This document shows positions 26,218 through 37,632 of a stretch of DNA of 64,000 bases, one piece after another. Both the position numbers and the translations under genes were made by a program. The stretch comes from Rhynchopus sp. YZ270_cl-10 (taxonomy: Eukaryota; Euglenozoa; Diplonemea; Diplonemida; Diplonemidae): assembly GCA_964035575.1 (NCBI GenBank), contig OZ037854.1:1488001-1552000 (forward strand), read 5' to 3'. The notes beneath the pieces are model-generated. The model made no database searches. It saw nothing but the letters and a program-made list of their open reading frames with translations, and was not told the DNA's origin. The first letter of the stretch is position 1, and every line of letters begins with the position of its first letter.

Positions 26218-26371
26218 TTTTTTACGTTAGCATGATTGTCTTTGTGTGTCTTTGTGCAAAGCAAAAAAAAAAACACACACAAGAAGTGAGGATCTTCAAA
26301 ACCACGTTTTTGACCTGACCCACCTCCAACTAGACAACCCTGTCTTGTATTCCGACAATATGGTATCTATT

Positions 26372-26684
26372 GAGCCGGGATGTGTTGGCTGCATCCTGAA
26401 ACCCCTAGCTTCTGGGGGGGCAAGCTTCTCCAGAACTGGGCACTCTTTGAGGTGGACCAAAGGCACCTTCAACTTCTGTGTTGATGTGTTGTCCGTGTTA
26501 GTCTACTGTCCTGTTTGCGGCCTTGGTGTAAACCAGGGCAACAATCAGAGTGAAATGGGGTGAACCGGGCCAGGCTGGTCTCACAGAGCAGCTCATAACT
26601 CCTGCAGTGGACAGTTCAAGGATCGCAGCACAGAGCAGAGTGAGGGTGTTTCCAACTCAATGGCTTGAACTGGAGAAGCGTTTC
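26372..26684 (+). ncRNA. 7SL: 7SL (SRP) RNA
   Basis: Copy of 14272-14584. Confidence 0.93.
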
Positions 26685-26848
26685 TTTTTTACATTTTTCC
26701 ATGTGAACATTGTTTCCACATCACCATACACATGTGTTGTTGATACACCCCACCACGTTGCCCAGACCATTCCTACCCACATTATTCACCACAAGTGGCA
26801 TGTTTACCAGCACATGTTGGTGCTTAGAGCAATGTTAAGAAAAAGGGC

Positions 26849-26961
26849 AACCAACGATTTCTAAAGCTACAGTTTCTGTACTTCATTGGTATGGAAGCAT
26901 GAAGATTATATTCTTCTCACACAACTTTGTCAAACATGGCCAGCCTCGAAAGAGACTGGCC
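26849..26961 (+). ncRNA. SL RNA: Spliced-leader RNA
   Basis: Copy of 14749-14861. Confidence 0.93.
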
Positions 26962-27094
26962 TTTTTTATGTCACCATGAGAAAAAACATTCACACATATG
27001 ATGCATGTACAAAGTGCACAGGTGTGTGTGTGTCACCCTGACCCACCTCCAACAAGACAACCCTGTCTTGTTTTCCCATACTCTCCCTATGTTT

Positions 27095-27416
27095 GGGTGC
27101 TAAGTTAGTGTGCTACTTCGAAACCAAACAACTCGTTCAGCAACAGCTAAAACTTGAAAAGACCTTTCTTATCAGAAAATTCTTTACAATTTTTATGATG
27201 TGTCCTGCTGTGGGCCTGATATGGCCCAAGGCGGAACCACTTTCATATGATGTAAATCCCGTACGTTCGTACAGAATATTACCCATGATGATTATTCTTA
27301 CATTAGCGTGTAACACTAATTCTGACTGCGTTCTATTTCACACTTCAAATATTAGAACTGGATGTGGGGCTGCCAGTTTACTGGTGGTCCCGATCCAGCA
27401 CACAACGCAAGCACCC
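27095..27416 (+). ncRNA. RNA-X, block-B copy
   Basis: Copy of 14995-15316. Confidence 0.78.
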
Positions 27417-27535
27417 TTTTTTATATTACCCCACCCAGTACCCCCCCTGTGTCTGTGTTGTTGCCTAAAAAAGCATCACCTTTTACAGGCTTCCTTGTGG
27501 GGAGTGTTCGGTCAAGTGATAGTGATGAAGAAGGA

Positions 27536-27601
27536 CAGGGGCGAGTTTTCTCGTGAAATGCTTTGAAGCCTCTGACATTGAGAGGCTCGCTCCGACCTCT
27601 G
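27536..27601 (+). ncRNA. RNA-Z candidate
   Basis: Copy of 15436-15501. Confidence 0.45.
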
Positions 27602-27702
27602 TTTTTAATAACCCTTACCGGTAACCACTGTGTATGTATGGTATGTATGGTATGTATGATATGTTGCCTTTGTGTGTTTGTTTTTGTTTTGTTAAAAAAG
27701 AG

Positions 27703-27889
27703 GGTATGCCACTCCTGGATGTTGTGCAGCTCCAGGGCAACATGTGTGAACGGACCAGGTTGCCCTGGCGACCCGTCACCCCAATGAGAAATTGCGTTAA
27801 TATCATCAGTGCACAAGGCACTGTATCAGATATTAAGCTGATAAGAACAGATAATACACTTGATCTTAGCCAAAAGGCCGAGAAGGTAT
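27703..27889 (-). ncRNA. U2: U2 snRNA
   Basis: Copy of 15603-15789, including the altered branch-recognition sequence. Confidence 0.95.
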
Positions 27890-28036
27890 GACTTCTTTTT
27901 AGTCCATACCAAATTCGACACCCATGTACAGGGAAGCATGATGATGATCAATATTACTAGGAAACAACAAGGCAAACAGATTACACACCCATGTCACAGG
28001 GAAGTGAGCGAAGGTGATGATCAATCGTAGTAAAAA

Positions 28037-28181
28037 CAAGGCCGCCGAAGCAGCTACACAAATTGCCAATGTGGCAACGCCGAAGCGGCCCATGGCGGGA
28101 ATTGGGTAGTTTTCAACCAGCAATCTCTCCACAGCGTCCCTATTTGGTCATTGCTTATGGAATTATCCCGAGCGCAAGAAT
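28037..28181 (-). ncRNA. U4: U4 snRNA
   Basis: Copy of 15937-16081. Confidence 0.92.
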
Positions 28182-28342
28182 ACCTCCTTTTCTCCCAGTC
28201 GTGTCACAAAGCTATGTCAACAGGGAAGCGTGTTGGGGTGGTAACATAAAGACACCACGTAAAGCTAACACACCAGAACTACCACCACCAATGTGCCTCC
28301 CTGTAGACATCTGTGCAGCCGATAGGTGGAACAAACAAGGGC

Positions 28343-28490
28343 AAGACTGTACTCTACACAGGATCTGTTTTTGAGTGCATTCGTGTTGAAGATTGTTTTC
28401 TTCGGCACAAGACCAAAGCTGGATGATGACATAGGTTGGGCATGTGCAGCATGAGCACTTGCGATGATTGTCACATACTTCTTGTATTGT
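28343..28490 (+). ncRNA. U3: U3 snoRNA
   Basis: Copy of 16243-16390; 3' end approximate. Confidence 0.75.
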
Positions 28491-28702
28491 TTTGTCTCTC
28501 CCCTGTATGGCGCAGGGAAGAGTACCAGGCACAGCCCTTCCACTTACAGCTTGTTTTTAAGAAAAACCTCAAAAAAGGCTTCACATTACTTTTTTCACCT
28601 TCAAGGACATCTTGATCAATCAAGAAGTTACCACACTATCCTCGCTCTCAACATGCTTCCATGTGTAGCAAAGTGCATACAGCAATAGAACAAAACAGAG
28701 CC

Positions 28703-28812
28703 ATATCACGGTTCTTGCCCATATCGAACTCATCTTTCGCCTTTTACTAAAGATGACCGTGGGTAAGAGCCACTAAGTGAAAGCATAATTTTTGAAGGGG
28801 CCTTTGTGTCTC
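28703..28812 (+). ncRNA. U5: U5 snRNA
   Basis: Copy of 16603-16712. Confidence 0.94.
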
Positions 28813-28888
28813 ATCTGTTTTTAAGTCTTGACAACCACTACGCTTCCCTGAAGGTGTTGGAGTTTCGCATGTTGTTAAACTCAGCTAG

Positions 28889-29050
28889 AGGTTACATACC
28901 TTACTGGTGTCTGACCTGATCAACAAGGGCGTCGACACACCAGTGGCCCTTGCATTGCACTGCGCAGGGGATACTGGTGGCACTAGCTTCGGCTGGCTTG
29001 CACAGTGAAATTTTTGACAGCGGCGGTGCTGTGCTTTGCACAAACCCGCC
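28889..29050 (+). ncRNA. U1: U1 snRNA
   Basis: Copy of 16789-16950, same non-canonical 5' end. Confidence 0.9.
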
Positions 29051-29335
29051 TTTTTAAACAAACAAACCAAAACAAACGTGATCACACAAACCATCATGTT
29101 ACCCAGTAAACCCAGTAAACCCAGCACACTGGTCTAGAGGGATCGACCACTGAGTGGTGACCTGTGAGCACACAGGCACCTGCTCCGATGCAGTAGTGCA
29201 GCGCACTAAGTGCTGTGCTAAGGACTGGCCAAACTTGTTAAACCTGCTGACCCACAAACCGGTTTTCACAACCGAAGCAAAAACAAGGTCAGAAATAAAA
29301 AGCTCTTCAAAGGTTTTCGAACCTGACTCAGTATT

Positions 29336-29454
29336 GGATTCGGCCATACTCTGGTGAATACACCTCATCCCGCCTGATTTGAGAAGTTAAGCACCAGCAG
29401 GCCTGGATAGTACTGGCGTGGGTGACCAGCTGGGAAGTCCGGGTGCTTGAATCC
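29336..29454 (+). rRNA. 5S rRNA
   Basis: Copy of 17236-17354. Confidence 0.96.
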
Positions 29455-30091
29455 TTTTTGCTTTTCTTCCGTGTTGGTGTGTGGTTTTAGGACATCCAGA
29501 CCCTGACCCACCTCCAACAAGACAACCCTGTCTTGTATCCCTGTGTTTGTTGCACTATCCAGAGAGCAGAAATGAGGGGAGACTACACCACCGACGGTGC
29601 TTCAGCCTACAGGAGCATGCTGGAATGTGAATGCTGCATGACAGCATTCACAATTTCACCTTTGGTGAGATGGAGATGAGCGCAAAGGTGCAAAAATGCA
29701 CAACAAAAACTGAGGAAGAGGCATCCATACTCCCCAGAAGGGACGTGCGCACCTGCAGCCAAAAATTCTCCTGTGCTTAATATCATGCGCGCTGGGGATG
29801 CCGAAATAGCTAAACTGTTGCAAGAAGTGGGACTAATTCCCAGGCAGTTGCCCTGTACAACATGCAAGTCCACAATGCCAGAAACACTGTACTGGACACC
29901 AAGATACTCCAAGAAGATCGCAAACTGGCCTTATTTTAGGTGAAATGACCTAATGCAGAGTGCAGCGGAACAGGGGAGACAAATAAAGTTTCCTGTACCA
30001 TGCAACACCCAAGACACTTTTGCACAAGTGAAGCAAAAACAAGCTCAGAAATAAAAAGCTCTTCAAAGGTTTTCCACCCAGACCCATTATT

Positions 30092-30210
30092 GGATTCGGC
30101 CATACTCTGGTGAATACACCTCATCCCGCCTGATTTGAGAAGTTAAGCACCAGCAGGCCTGGATAGTACTGGCGTGGGTGACCAGCTGGGAAGTCCGGGT
30201 GCTTGAATCC
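30092..30210 (+). rRNA. 5S rRNA
   Basis: Copy of 17992-18110. Confidence 0.96.
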
Positions 30211-30293
30211 TTTTTTCCTTATTTGTGGTGTAACACACAGAAGTTGGTTGAAAAGTGAACTGATAGTATTCAGCGCAAAGCATGATTATTGAA

Positions 30294-30365
30294 GGGTATA
30301 TAGCTCAGTGGTAGAGCATTCGGCTGCAGTCCGAACGGTCCCTGGTTCGAACCCGGGTGTGCCCT
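30294..30365 (+). tRNA. tRNA-Cys(GCA)
   Basis: Copy of 18194-18265. Confidence 0.95.
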
Positions 30366-30466
30366 CTCTTTTTGTTTCAAGACCAGATTTTCTCTTGAGT
30401 GTTACTTCTCCCTTTTTGGTTTTGAATTCCATCCCCACCTTGTAAAGATTCGTTTAAGAAATGTAA

Positions 30467-30539
30467 GGGGGTTTAGCTCAAATGGTAGAGCGCTCGCTCA
30501 GCATGCGAGAGGTAGAGGGATCGATACCCTCAATCTCCA
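30467..30539 (+). tRNA. tRNA-Ala(AGC), C33
   Basis: Copy of 18367-18439; C33 and A54 retained. Confidence 0.92.
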
Positions 30540-30630
30540 AACATTTTTTGGCTTGGAAACACTGTTGTGATATTTCCAGATCTCGATTCTTTTTGGTACC
30601 AAAGAAAAAGAAGGAAGCGACAGAATTGTA

Positions 30631-30702
30631 TCTCCTATGGTGTAGTGGTTAGCACTCGAGACTCTGAATCTCGCGACCGCGGTTCGAATCCGCGTAGGAG
30701 AA
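30631..30702 (+). tRNA. tRNA-Gln(CTG)
   Basis: Copy of 18531-18602. Confidence 0.95.
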
Positions 30703-30795
30703 CTTTCCTTTTTCTCCGTTTCGTCCCTTGTTATTCTCCTCTGTGACTGGTTGAAACGCATTCCCACTTCCATATTCTTGTTGGCTTTTATTGAA

Positions 30796-30877
30796 GGCGA
30801 GATGGCCGAGTGGTCTAAGGCGCCAGGTTAAGGCCCTGGTCCCTTCGGGGGCGTGGGTTCAAACCCCACTCTCGTCA
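30796..30877 (+). tRNA. tRNA-Leu(AAG)
   Basis: Copy of 18696-18777. Confidence 0.95.
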
Positions 30878-30966
30878 CTTGTTATTCTTTTTCATTTTCA
30901 TTTTCAATCTATCCCTTTTGTTTTGTTTTCAAGATTGTGCAAAACACAAAAAGCACACTTGTCAGG

Positions 30967-31039
30967 TCCTCCTTGGCGCAGTCGGTAGCGCGTCAGGCTG
31001 TTAACCTGCAGGTCGTTGGTTCGAACCCAACAGGAGGAG
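30967..31039 (+). tRNA. tRNA-Asn(GTT)
   Basis: Copy of 18867-18939. Confidence 0.95.
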
Positions 31040-31098
31040 ACTTTTTTCCCTTCTCAAACCATTTTCTGTTCTTTGCAAAAGTCATAAAAAACTGGGAA

Positions 31099-31180
31099 GG
31101 CGAGATGGCCGAGCGGTCTAAGGCGCCAGGTTTAGGCCCTGGTCTCTTCGGAGGCGTGGGTTCAAACCCCACTCTCGTCA
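31099..31180 (+). tRNA. tRNA-Leu(TAG)
   Basis: Copy of 18999-19080. Confidence 0.95.
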
Positions 31181-31244
31181 CGTTATTACCATTTTTCCGC
31201 AGAAAACCCACCTCTTGTGGAAAACAGTTCCGGTCATTATTGTA

Positions 31245-31317
31245 GCAGCTATCGTCTAGTGGTTAGGACGCTCGCCTCACACGCGAGAGATCGTCGGTTC
31301 AATCCCGACTAGCTGTA
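31245..31317 (+). tRNA. tRNA-Val(CAC)
   Basis: Copy of 19145-19217. Confidence 0.94.
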
Positions 31318-31407
31318 ATTTCTTTTTGAACTTTCCTTCACATTTTCGTTCAATGCAACGATCGAAAAGATGTCCCCATGCAGATAATAGTTTTGCCTAT
31401 TATCAGA

Positions 31408-31479
31408 TCCGCTGTAGTATAGTGGTTAGAACAGCCGGCTCTCACCCGGCAGACCGGGGTTCAATTCCCCGCAGCGGAA
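31408..31479 (+). tRNA. tRNA-Glu(CTC)
   Basis: Copy of 19308-19379. Confidence 0.95.
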
Positions 31480-31572
31480 AATACTTTTTTTAGACCAAGT
31501 TTTGGAGAGAAGAATTTCTGACTTTTGAATATTAACGCCATCATGTAAATCTGGATGAAGAAAATAATCAGT

Positions 31573-31644
31573 GGCTTAGTGGTCTAGTGGCATGATTCTC
31601 GCTTCGGGTGCGAGAGGTCCAGGGTTCGATTCCCTGCTGAGCCC
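31573..31644 (+). tRNA. tRNA-Pro(CGG)
   Basis: Copy of 19473-19544. Confidence 0.95.
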
Positions 31645-31858
31645 CTCTTTTTATTTAGGTAGTTTCTTGCTTGGGAATTGTTTAGAAAAATTATTTCCAC
31701 ATCTTTTCGACCACCAAAATCCCAAGATGAGGAAGTTTGGAAAAGTGCATTTTTGTGAAAGTATTTTGCCATATCTTTGTTGTCACCAAAATCCCAAGAT
31801 AGTGAGAGAATCTTGAAAAATCATTTTCCATATTTTCACTTCCCAGTGAAAAAGAGAA

Positions 31859-31931
31859 TACCCATGGTGGGGATCGAACCCACAATCTTTCGCTTAGGAA
31901 GCGAACGCCTTATCCATTGGGCTACACGGGC
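31859..31931 (-). tRNA. tRNA-Arg(CCT)
   Basis: Copy of 19759-19831. Confidence 0.93.
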
Positions 31932-32037
31932 CTAATAGTTTTACCTTCTTTCCTTTTCTCTGGGGTGGTCAAATTTAGGACAAGAGACTTTTCTGCATGA
32001 CCACCCCACAATGATTCTTTGGTTTAAATGAATGTGA

Positions 32038-32110
32038 GCCTCCCTAGCTCAGTCGGTAGAGCGCAAGGCCCTTAACCTTGTGGTCGCGGGTTCGAGCCCC
32101 GCGGGAGGTG
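32038..32110 (+). tRNA. tRNA-Lys(CTT), C33
   Basis: Copy of 19938-20010. Confidence 0.94.
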
Positions 32111-32928
32111 CTTTTCTTTTTGAATGTTTACGATTTTGCAGGTTTCTGAGATTTTGAGGCAAATGAAAACCAAAAAATATTTCCTCCACTTGATCTCAGT
32201 TCTGTTTCGTTGGCAAGTTGAGAGTGGAATTTGGGTGAAAATATGTGTTTTCCGAACCAACACAGGACTCCCACCGACCGGTGTAGGTTTTGCGTTCAAC
32301 CAGGTGTGAACTGCTTCCACTCGCGAAAAGTGCCAGACCCTTTTGCTGGGGATAGCACGTTTCAGCCCCACAACTTATCTCCTTTCTGGGCATGTCCAGT
32401 GTGCTCAGCTGCCGCTTCTTGGCGACTCACCAGTACAGAATGGTGGAATCCAGCACAGAACGGAATGGCTGGGAAATCCTTAGCAATCCATAATTCAGAT
32501 GGAAAAACTCCTGACCTGGCTATTGAATTTTCGGATCATTTTCTCAGTCACAATGCAAGCACAGAATGGAAACCAAAACCAAGCACAGAATGGAACACGG
32601 CTATAAGACTCCAGCCATTCCATTCTGTGCTGGTTTTTCGTTTCCATTCTGTGCTTGCATTGTGACTGAGAAAATGATCTGAAAATTCAATACCCGGGTC
32701 AGGAGTTTTTTTTTCCACTCCTAACAAATCCTTACAGTAAGCCTATAAGTCTCCAGCCATTCCATTCTGTGCTGGTTTTTGGAGCCCATTCTGTGAGCAC
32801 TCGCTCGGGCCTGTACTGGAGAAAAGCGGCCAGGCCATCTCCCTTCTGCGTTCCTGCCTGTCACATCCAGTGCTCAGTTGCTGCTTCTTCAGCACAACTG
32901 CATCACATCACATCACCAAAAAATAGAA

Positions 32929-33000
32929 AGGCAACTGGGGGGATCGAACCCCCGACCCTTGGTTTACAAGACCAATGCTCTGCCACTGAGCTAAATCGCC
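32929..33000 (-). tRNA. tRNA-Thr(TGT)
   Basis: Copy of 20829-20900. Confidence 0.94.
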
Positions 33001-33082
33001 GCTGATTAAGATGCTTTTGCTGTTTCTCCTGCGAAGAAGTTTTTCAAGACAACACAGAAAGGAAAGTGTGTAAAAAAAGAAA

Positions 33083-33153
33083 TGACCCTAGACGGAATCG
33101 AACCGCCGTTGATGGATTTGGAATCCATAGTGCTACCGCTACACCATAGGGCC
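33083..33153 (-). tRNA. tRNA-Trp(CCA)
   Basis: Copy of 20983-21053. Confidence 0.94.
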
Positions 33154-33238
33154 CATGATTTAGGGCTTCAATGCGTTTAGCATGAAGGTGGAAATTTTGC
33201 TGAAAATCCCACACAAAGGAAAAAGACACACAAAAAAG

Positions 33239-33311
33239 TGCGAGGTGCCAGGATCGAACTGACGACCTTAGGATTATGGGACCTACGCGCTCCCGACTGC
33301 GCCAACCTCGC
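33239..33311 (-). tRNA. Elongator tRNA-Met(CAT), C33
   Basis: Copy of 21139-21211. Confidence 0.92.
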
Positions 33312-33435
33312 CTTGATATTATCGTATCATTAAGAAATACATGGGGTGCAAATTTCTACAGGTTTGTGTGGCAAAAAAATTTTTTTGAGCCAAAAAATTT
33401 TATGGGCTTCTGTGAAAACAATGACAGTTGTAGAA

Positions 33436-33519
33436 CCTCTCGTAGCTCAATTGGTAGAGCGCTCGACTGTAGAATACTCGGTTATCGAGCGGTCGCTGGT
33501 TCGATTCCGGCCGAGAGGA
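33436..33519 (+). tRNA. tRNA-Tyr(GTA) with 11-nt intron
   Basis: Copy of 21336-21419, intron unchanged. Confidence 0.95.
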
Positions 33520-33596
33520 TTTTTTTCGTTTTCGTGTTCCAGATTATTTTCTGCAAACAGATGACTGCCTAAAAACAAAGAACGGTGAGAATTACA

Positions 33597-33678
33597 GCAG
33601 TCGTATCCAAGTGGTTACGGAGGTGGACTAGAAATCCATTGGGCTCTGCCCGCGCAGGTTCAAGTCCTGCCGACTGCG
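33597..33678 (+). tRNA. tRNA-Ser(AGA)
   Basis: Copy of 21497-21578. Confidence 0.95.
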
Positions 33679-33776
33679 ATTCATTTTTTGTTCACGAATT
33701 TTCGTGCATTTTCGTCGTTTCTGTGCTCATTTTAGACCATTTTGATGCGCGAAATTAAATCAGAGTGAAGATTGTA

Positions 33777-35916
33777 TCCTCGGTAGTATAGAGGTCAGTA
33801 TTTGGCGACTATCAAGTACATTCGGACGCAACCAAGCACATTCTGGAAACGAAAACCAAGCACATTCTGGACGGATCCAGACTTGACCCACTTACAGGCC
33901 AAAAAAAATTTTTCTACACAAAAAAAAATTTTTTTTCACAGAACAAGATTTTTGAGAAAATTTTTCACGCCAAAACTTTGTCTCACCTGAAAATGACAAA
34001 AAATGTAACCTACACCAGCCAGATAACACAACCTAGAACCTGCAGGTTCCCGCACACCCGCACAACCACACCAGCCAGATAACGCTGCCAGAACCCCGCA
34101 CACCCGCACAACCACACGAACCAGCTAAGGACCGCAAACCCGCGCACCCGTCAACCCGCAAACCCGCACAACCACCAGCCAGATAACGCAACCTAGAACC
34201 AGCAGGTTCCCGCACACCCGCACAACCACACCAGCCAGATAACGCTTCCAGAACCCCGCACACCCGCACAACCACACGAACCAGCTAAGGACCGCAAACC
34301 CGCGCACCCGTCAACCCGCAAACCCGCACAACCACCAGCCAGATAACGCAACTTAGAACCAGCAGGTTCCCGAACACCCGCACCCAACAGCCAGTTAAAA
34401 CAAACCAGGCAGACAACCTTAGATCCATAATTCACTTTTCGGGTTCTGGGGTTTGAACCTCCAACACCGAAGAAACTCTTATGTGTGGAACCTGCGTGCT
34501 ACACACTAGGACACTTAGTCCTCCTTAGTGAAAATCCTTATGGAAGACATAGTGTCCTAGTGGGTACCACACAGGTCCCTTACAGTGTGGATTCTTATTG
34601 GTTGGAGGTTCAAACCCCTGAGGGAGCAGTTTTTGTTTCCACCAATGAATCCTTAAGGATTTGTTAGGGGAAAAGTGAATTCTGGATTGCTCAGGATTTC
34701 CCAGCCATTCCAGAATGTGCTTGCATCTCAGAAAAGGGCACTTTTTCGTTTCAAACCAAAAAGTGCCCTTTTCCGAGATGCAAGTACATTCTGGAATGGC
34801 TGGGAAATCCTTAAGGATCCAGAATTCACTTTTCCTTAAGGATTTGTTAGGGGAAAAGTGAATTCTGGATTGCTCAGGATTTCCCAGCCATTCCAGAATG
34901 TACTTGCATCTCAGAAAAGTGCACTTTTTCGTTAAAAACCAAAAAGTGTCCTTTTCTGAGATGCAAGCACATTCTGGAATGGCTGGGAAATCCTTAAGGA
35001 TCCAGAATTCACTTTTCCTTAAGGATTTGTTAGGGGAAAAGTGAATTATGGATTGCTCAGGATTTCCCAGCCATTCCAGAATGTACTTGCATCTCAGAAA
35101 AGTGCACTTTTTCGTTAAAAACCAAAAAGTGTCCTTTTCTGAGATGCAAGCACATTCTGGAATGGCTGGGAAATCCTGAGCAATCCAGAATTCACTTTTC
35201 CCCTAACAAATCCTTAAGGAAAAGTGAATTCTGGATCCTTAAGGAATTCCCAGCCATTCCAGAATGTACTTGCATCTCAGAAAAGTGCACTTTTTCGTTA
35301 AAAACCAAAAAGTGCACTTTTCTCAGATGCAAGTACATTCTGGAATGGCTGGGAATTCCTTAAGGATCCAGAATTCACATTTCCTTAAGGATTTGCTAGG
35401 GGAAAAGTGAATTCTGGATTGCTCAGGAATTCCCAGCCATTCCAGAATGTGCTTGCATCTGAGAAAAGTGCACTTTTTGGTTTTTAACGAAAAAGTGCAC
35501 TTTTCTGAGATGCAAGTACATTCTGGAATGGCTGGGAATTCCTTAAGGATCCAGAATTCACTTTTCCTTAAGGATTTCACTGCAGGAAAATACCGGAAAA
35601 TTTCTGACCCGGGTATTGAATATCCGGACCCTATTCTCAAAAAAATGCAAGCACATTCTGAAACCAAAATGCAAGCACATTCTGGAAATCGTTATTTTTC
35701 TGAAAACCAAGCACATTCTGGAAACGAAAACCAAGCACAGTCTGGAACACGGCTATAAGGCCCCGGCTATTCCAGAATGTGCTTGGTTTTCGTTTCCAGA
35801 ATGTGCTTACATTTTGGGGTCCAGAATGTGCGTATTCGCACCAGGCTGTACTGGAATATGGCCCAGTATTTCCGCCTGTCACGCGGAAGACCCGGGTTCA
35901 ATTCCCGGCCGGGGAA
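33777..35916 (+). pseudogene. tRNA-Asp(GTC) interrupted by a transposon
   Basis: Copy of the interrupted gene at 21677. It shares the same insertion point, so the insertion predates the block-B duplication. Confidence 0.96.
33804..35863. mobile_element. 2,060-bp non-autonomous DNA transposon, duplicated copy
   Basis: Copy of 21704-23763 at +12100 with the same CAGTATTT flanks. It arose by block duplication rather than a new insertion. Internal tandem repeat at 34005-34395 and palindrome array at 34660-35580. Confidence 0.93.
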
Positions 35917-35978
35917 TTCTTTTTTGTACAGGGCTCACATTCATTGTTTCGTTTCTTTTCTGATGAAAATCAAATCAG

Positions 35979-36051
35979 GCCCCGTTGGCGCAATGGATAG
36001 CGCGTTGGACTTCGAATCCAAAGGTTGCGGGTTCGAGTCCCGCACGGGGTT
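35979..36051 (+). tRNA. tRNA-Arg(TCG)
   Basis: Copy of 23879-23951. Here it is followed by true block C sequence. Confidence 0.95.
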
Positions 36052-36323
36052 AACTTTTTGAACATTGTTTTTTTGAACTTTTTTGAAAACACAAAAAAGT
36101 GAGAGGTTGGTGTCAAGTGAAATCACAGTGGAACAACAGATACAAATTTGGGTCCAGTGGGAAGGGGTCTCCCAGGAATTTTGGATTTTTTGGCAGTCAA
36201 CCCATCCAGAAGAACCTTAAAAAATCTTGGGAAAAACTTGAAAACTGGAAATTCTTTGAAAAGCTGACATTTCAGAATTTTTTTCTGAACATGAAAATTT
36301 TGCTTCCTCCTAAAAAAAAGAAC

Positions 36324-36395
36324 TGCACTTACCGGGAGTCGAACCCGGGCCGCTCGCTTGGAAGGCGAGAATACTAACCGTTATACCATAAGTGC
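36324..36395 (-). tRNA. tRNA-Gly(TCC)
   Basis: Acceptor GCACTTA/TAAGTGC, anticodon loop CTTCCAA, T-arm CCGGG TTCGACT CCCGG. Confidence 0.95.
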
Positions 36396-36484
36396 TGTTA
36401 CTTTCATGCAAAGTGTTTTCTTTGTGGGGGGCAATTTCAAAATAAAAAAAATTTGAAATTGTTCAAATTGCCCAAAAAAAGAAG

Positions 36485-36556
36485 CAACCGTGGCAGGACT
36501 CGAACCTGCAACCGCCTGATCCGTGGTCAGGCGCTCTTCCATTGAGCCACACGGTC
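36485..36556 (-). tRNA. tRNA-Arg(ACG), C33
   Basis: Acceptor GACCGTG/CACGGTT; anticodon stem CCTGA/TCAGG closes loop CCACGGA, so position 33 is C. A34 would normally become inosine. Confidence 0.93.
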
Positions 36557-36643
36557 CATGTCTTTAGGCAATAGTATTTTTTATGTGGCCTGCATATTTT
36601 TGGAGTTGGAAAAAATGAAAATGGTTGATTGCACAGCTAAAAA

Positions 36644-36715
36644 AGCGGTTACCGAGAATTGAACTCGGGTCTCCCGTGCCACAAACGGGTGTTCTAACCA
36701 CTAAACCATAACCGC
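36644..36715 (-). tRNA. tRNA-His(GTG)
   Basis: Acceptor GCGGTTA/TAACCGC, anticodon stem CCCGT/ACGGG, loop TTGTGGC. G-1 must be added after transcription, as usual in eukaryotes. Confidence 0.94.
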
Positions 36716-36831
36716 TTGAATATTCCCACTTATTGGGATCTCAGAAAGGGTTTTATTTCCCGGGATATTGTGAAATATTTTTCAATCATGCAACGAGCGG
36801 CAACTCGAGCACAATTTCGACTAATATCGTA

Positions 36832-36902
36832 GCGTAATTGGTCTAGTGGTAGAATGGCCCCCCGCCACGGGGTCGGCCCGGGTTCGATTCCCGGATTACG
36901 CA
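36832..36902 (+). tRNA. tRNA-Gly(GCC), C33
   Basis: Acceptor GCGTAAT/ATTACGC; anticodon stem GCCCC/GGGGT closes loop CCGCCAC, giving C33. Confidence 0.92.
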
Positions 36903-37084
36903 CTCTCTTTTTGCGATTGACAAAAGCAAAACAATATGGTTTCGGACAGTTTCAGGTCAGTCACAAACTCGTTCAAAACGAAAAAGTGGAAATGATATGT
37001 ACTCTTTCTTGTGTAAGGATTCTTAGTGGAGAAAGAAATTTTTTGTCTGATGCCGGTTTTTGCTCGACATAGTAAGTCAGTTCA

Positions 37085-37410
37085 GTCACAACTTCCGTCA
37101 CAATCGAAAAAAAATTTGACTCATATGTTTATAAACCCATGCTGACTTACATGTTTATTTGTTCACAAAAATCCCAGTTCATAAACATGTAAGTCAGTAT
37201 GGCCGCTCTGGTGGCCGCATGTTTTTGGGTTAACTTACGTGTTTATGAAAAACCTGACTTACATGTTTATTTGTTCACAAAATTCCCTGGGTTAATAACC
37301 ATGTAAGTCAGGTTTTTCATAACCATGTAAGTCAGGTTGGGACTACAACATGTTCATAAACCCAACCTGACTTACATGTATATTTCTTCACAAAATTCCC
37401 AAGATATGGC
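37085..37410. repeat. Scattered inverted repeats of ACATGTAAGTCA
   Basis: TGACTTACATG followed by TTTAT and its complement alternate at least seven times, often with TTTGTTCACAAAA between. One lone copy (AACATGTAAGTCAG) lies at 1857 in block A. No gene is seen. Confidence 0.85.
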
Positions 37411-37448
37411 CGGTGCACTGGTCAGAGACATCACGTTTGCGGGCCAAC

Positions 37449-37590
37449 CCCCCTGTGCGCCCGATTAGCTTACCCCCCTGTGCGCCCGATTAGGAATACC
37501 CCCCTGTGCGCCCGATTAGCTTACCCCCCTGTGCGCCCGATTAGGGATCCCCCTGTGCGCCCGATTAGCTTACCCCCTGTGCGCCCACCT
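37449..37590 (+). repeat. Short tandem array of CCCCTGTGCGCCCGATTAG
   Basis: Six units of about 22-28 bp, alternating tails GCTTA and GGAAT/GGGAT. Perfect 20-bp palindrome CCTGGTCAGATCTGACCAGG follows at about 37612-37632. No cas genes or spacers, so not CRISPR. Confidence 0.9.
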
Positions 37591-37632
37591 ACCTAGTCAC
37601 TGTGACCAGGTGCCTGGTCAGATCTGACCAGG

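Larger units (their letters stand above)
23962..36061. repeat. Block B, second copy (tandem duplication)
   Basis: A direct tandem copy of the preceding 11.7 kb. At the junction the tRNA-Arg(TCG) 3' flank (taactttttgaa) runs into block-B sequence (attcccatcac) that is preceded by other bases at 12291-12294. The overlap at the join is only 1-2 bases. From about 25.1 kb the offset to the first copy is exactly 12,100. Confidence 0.95.

Noticed and set aside
37449-37590. CRISPR-like short direct repeats
   Set aside because: Units abut or have 4-6-bp variable tails rather than unique spacers, and the context is eukaryotic with no cas genes.
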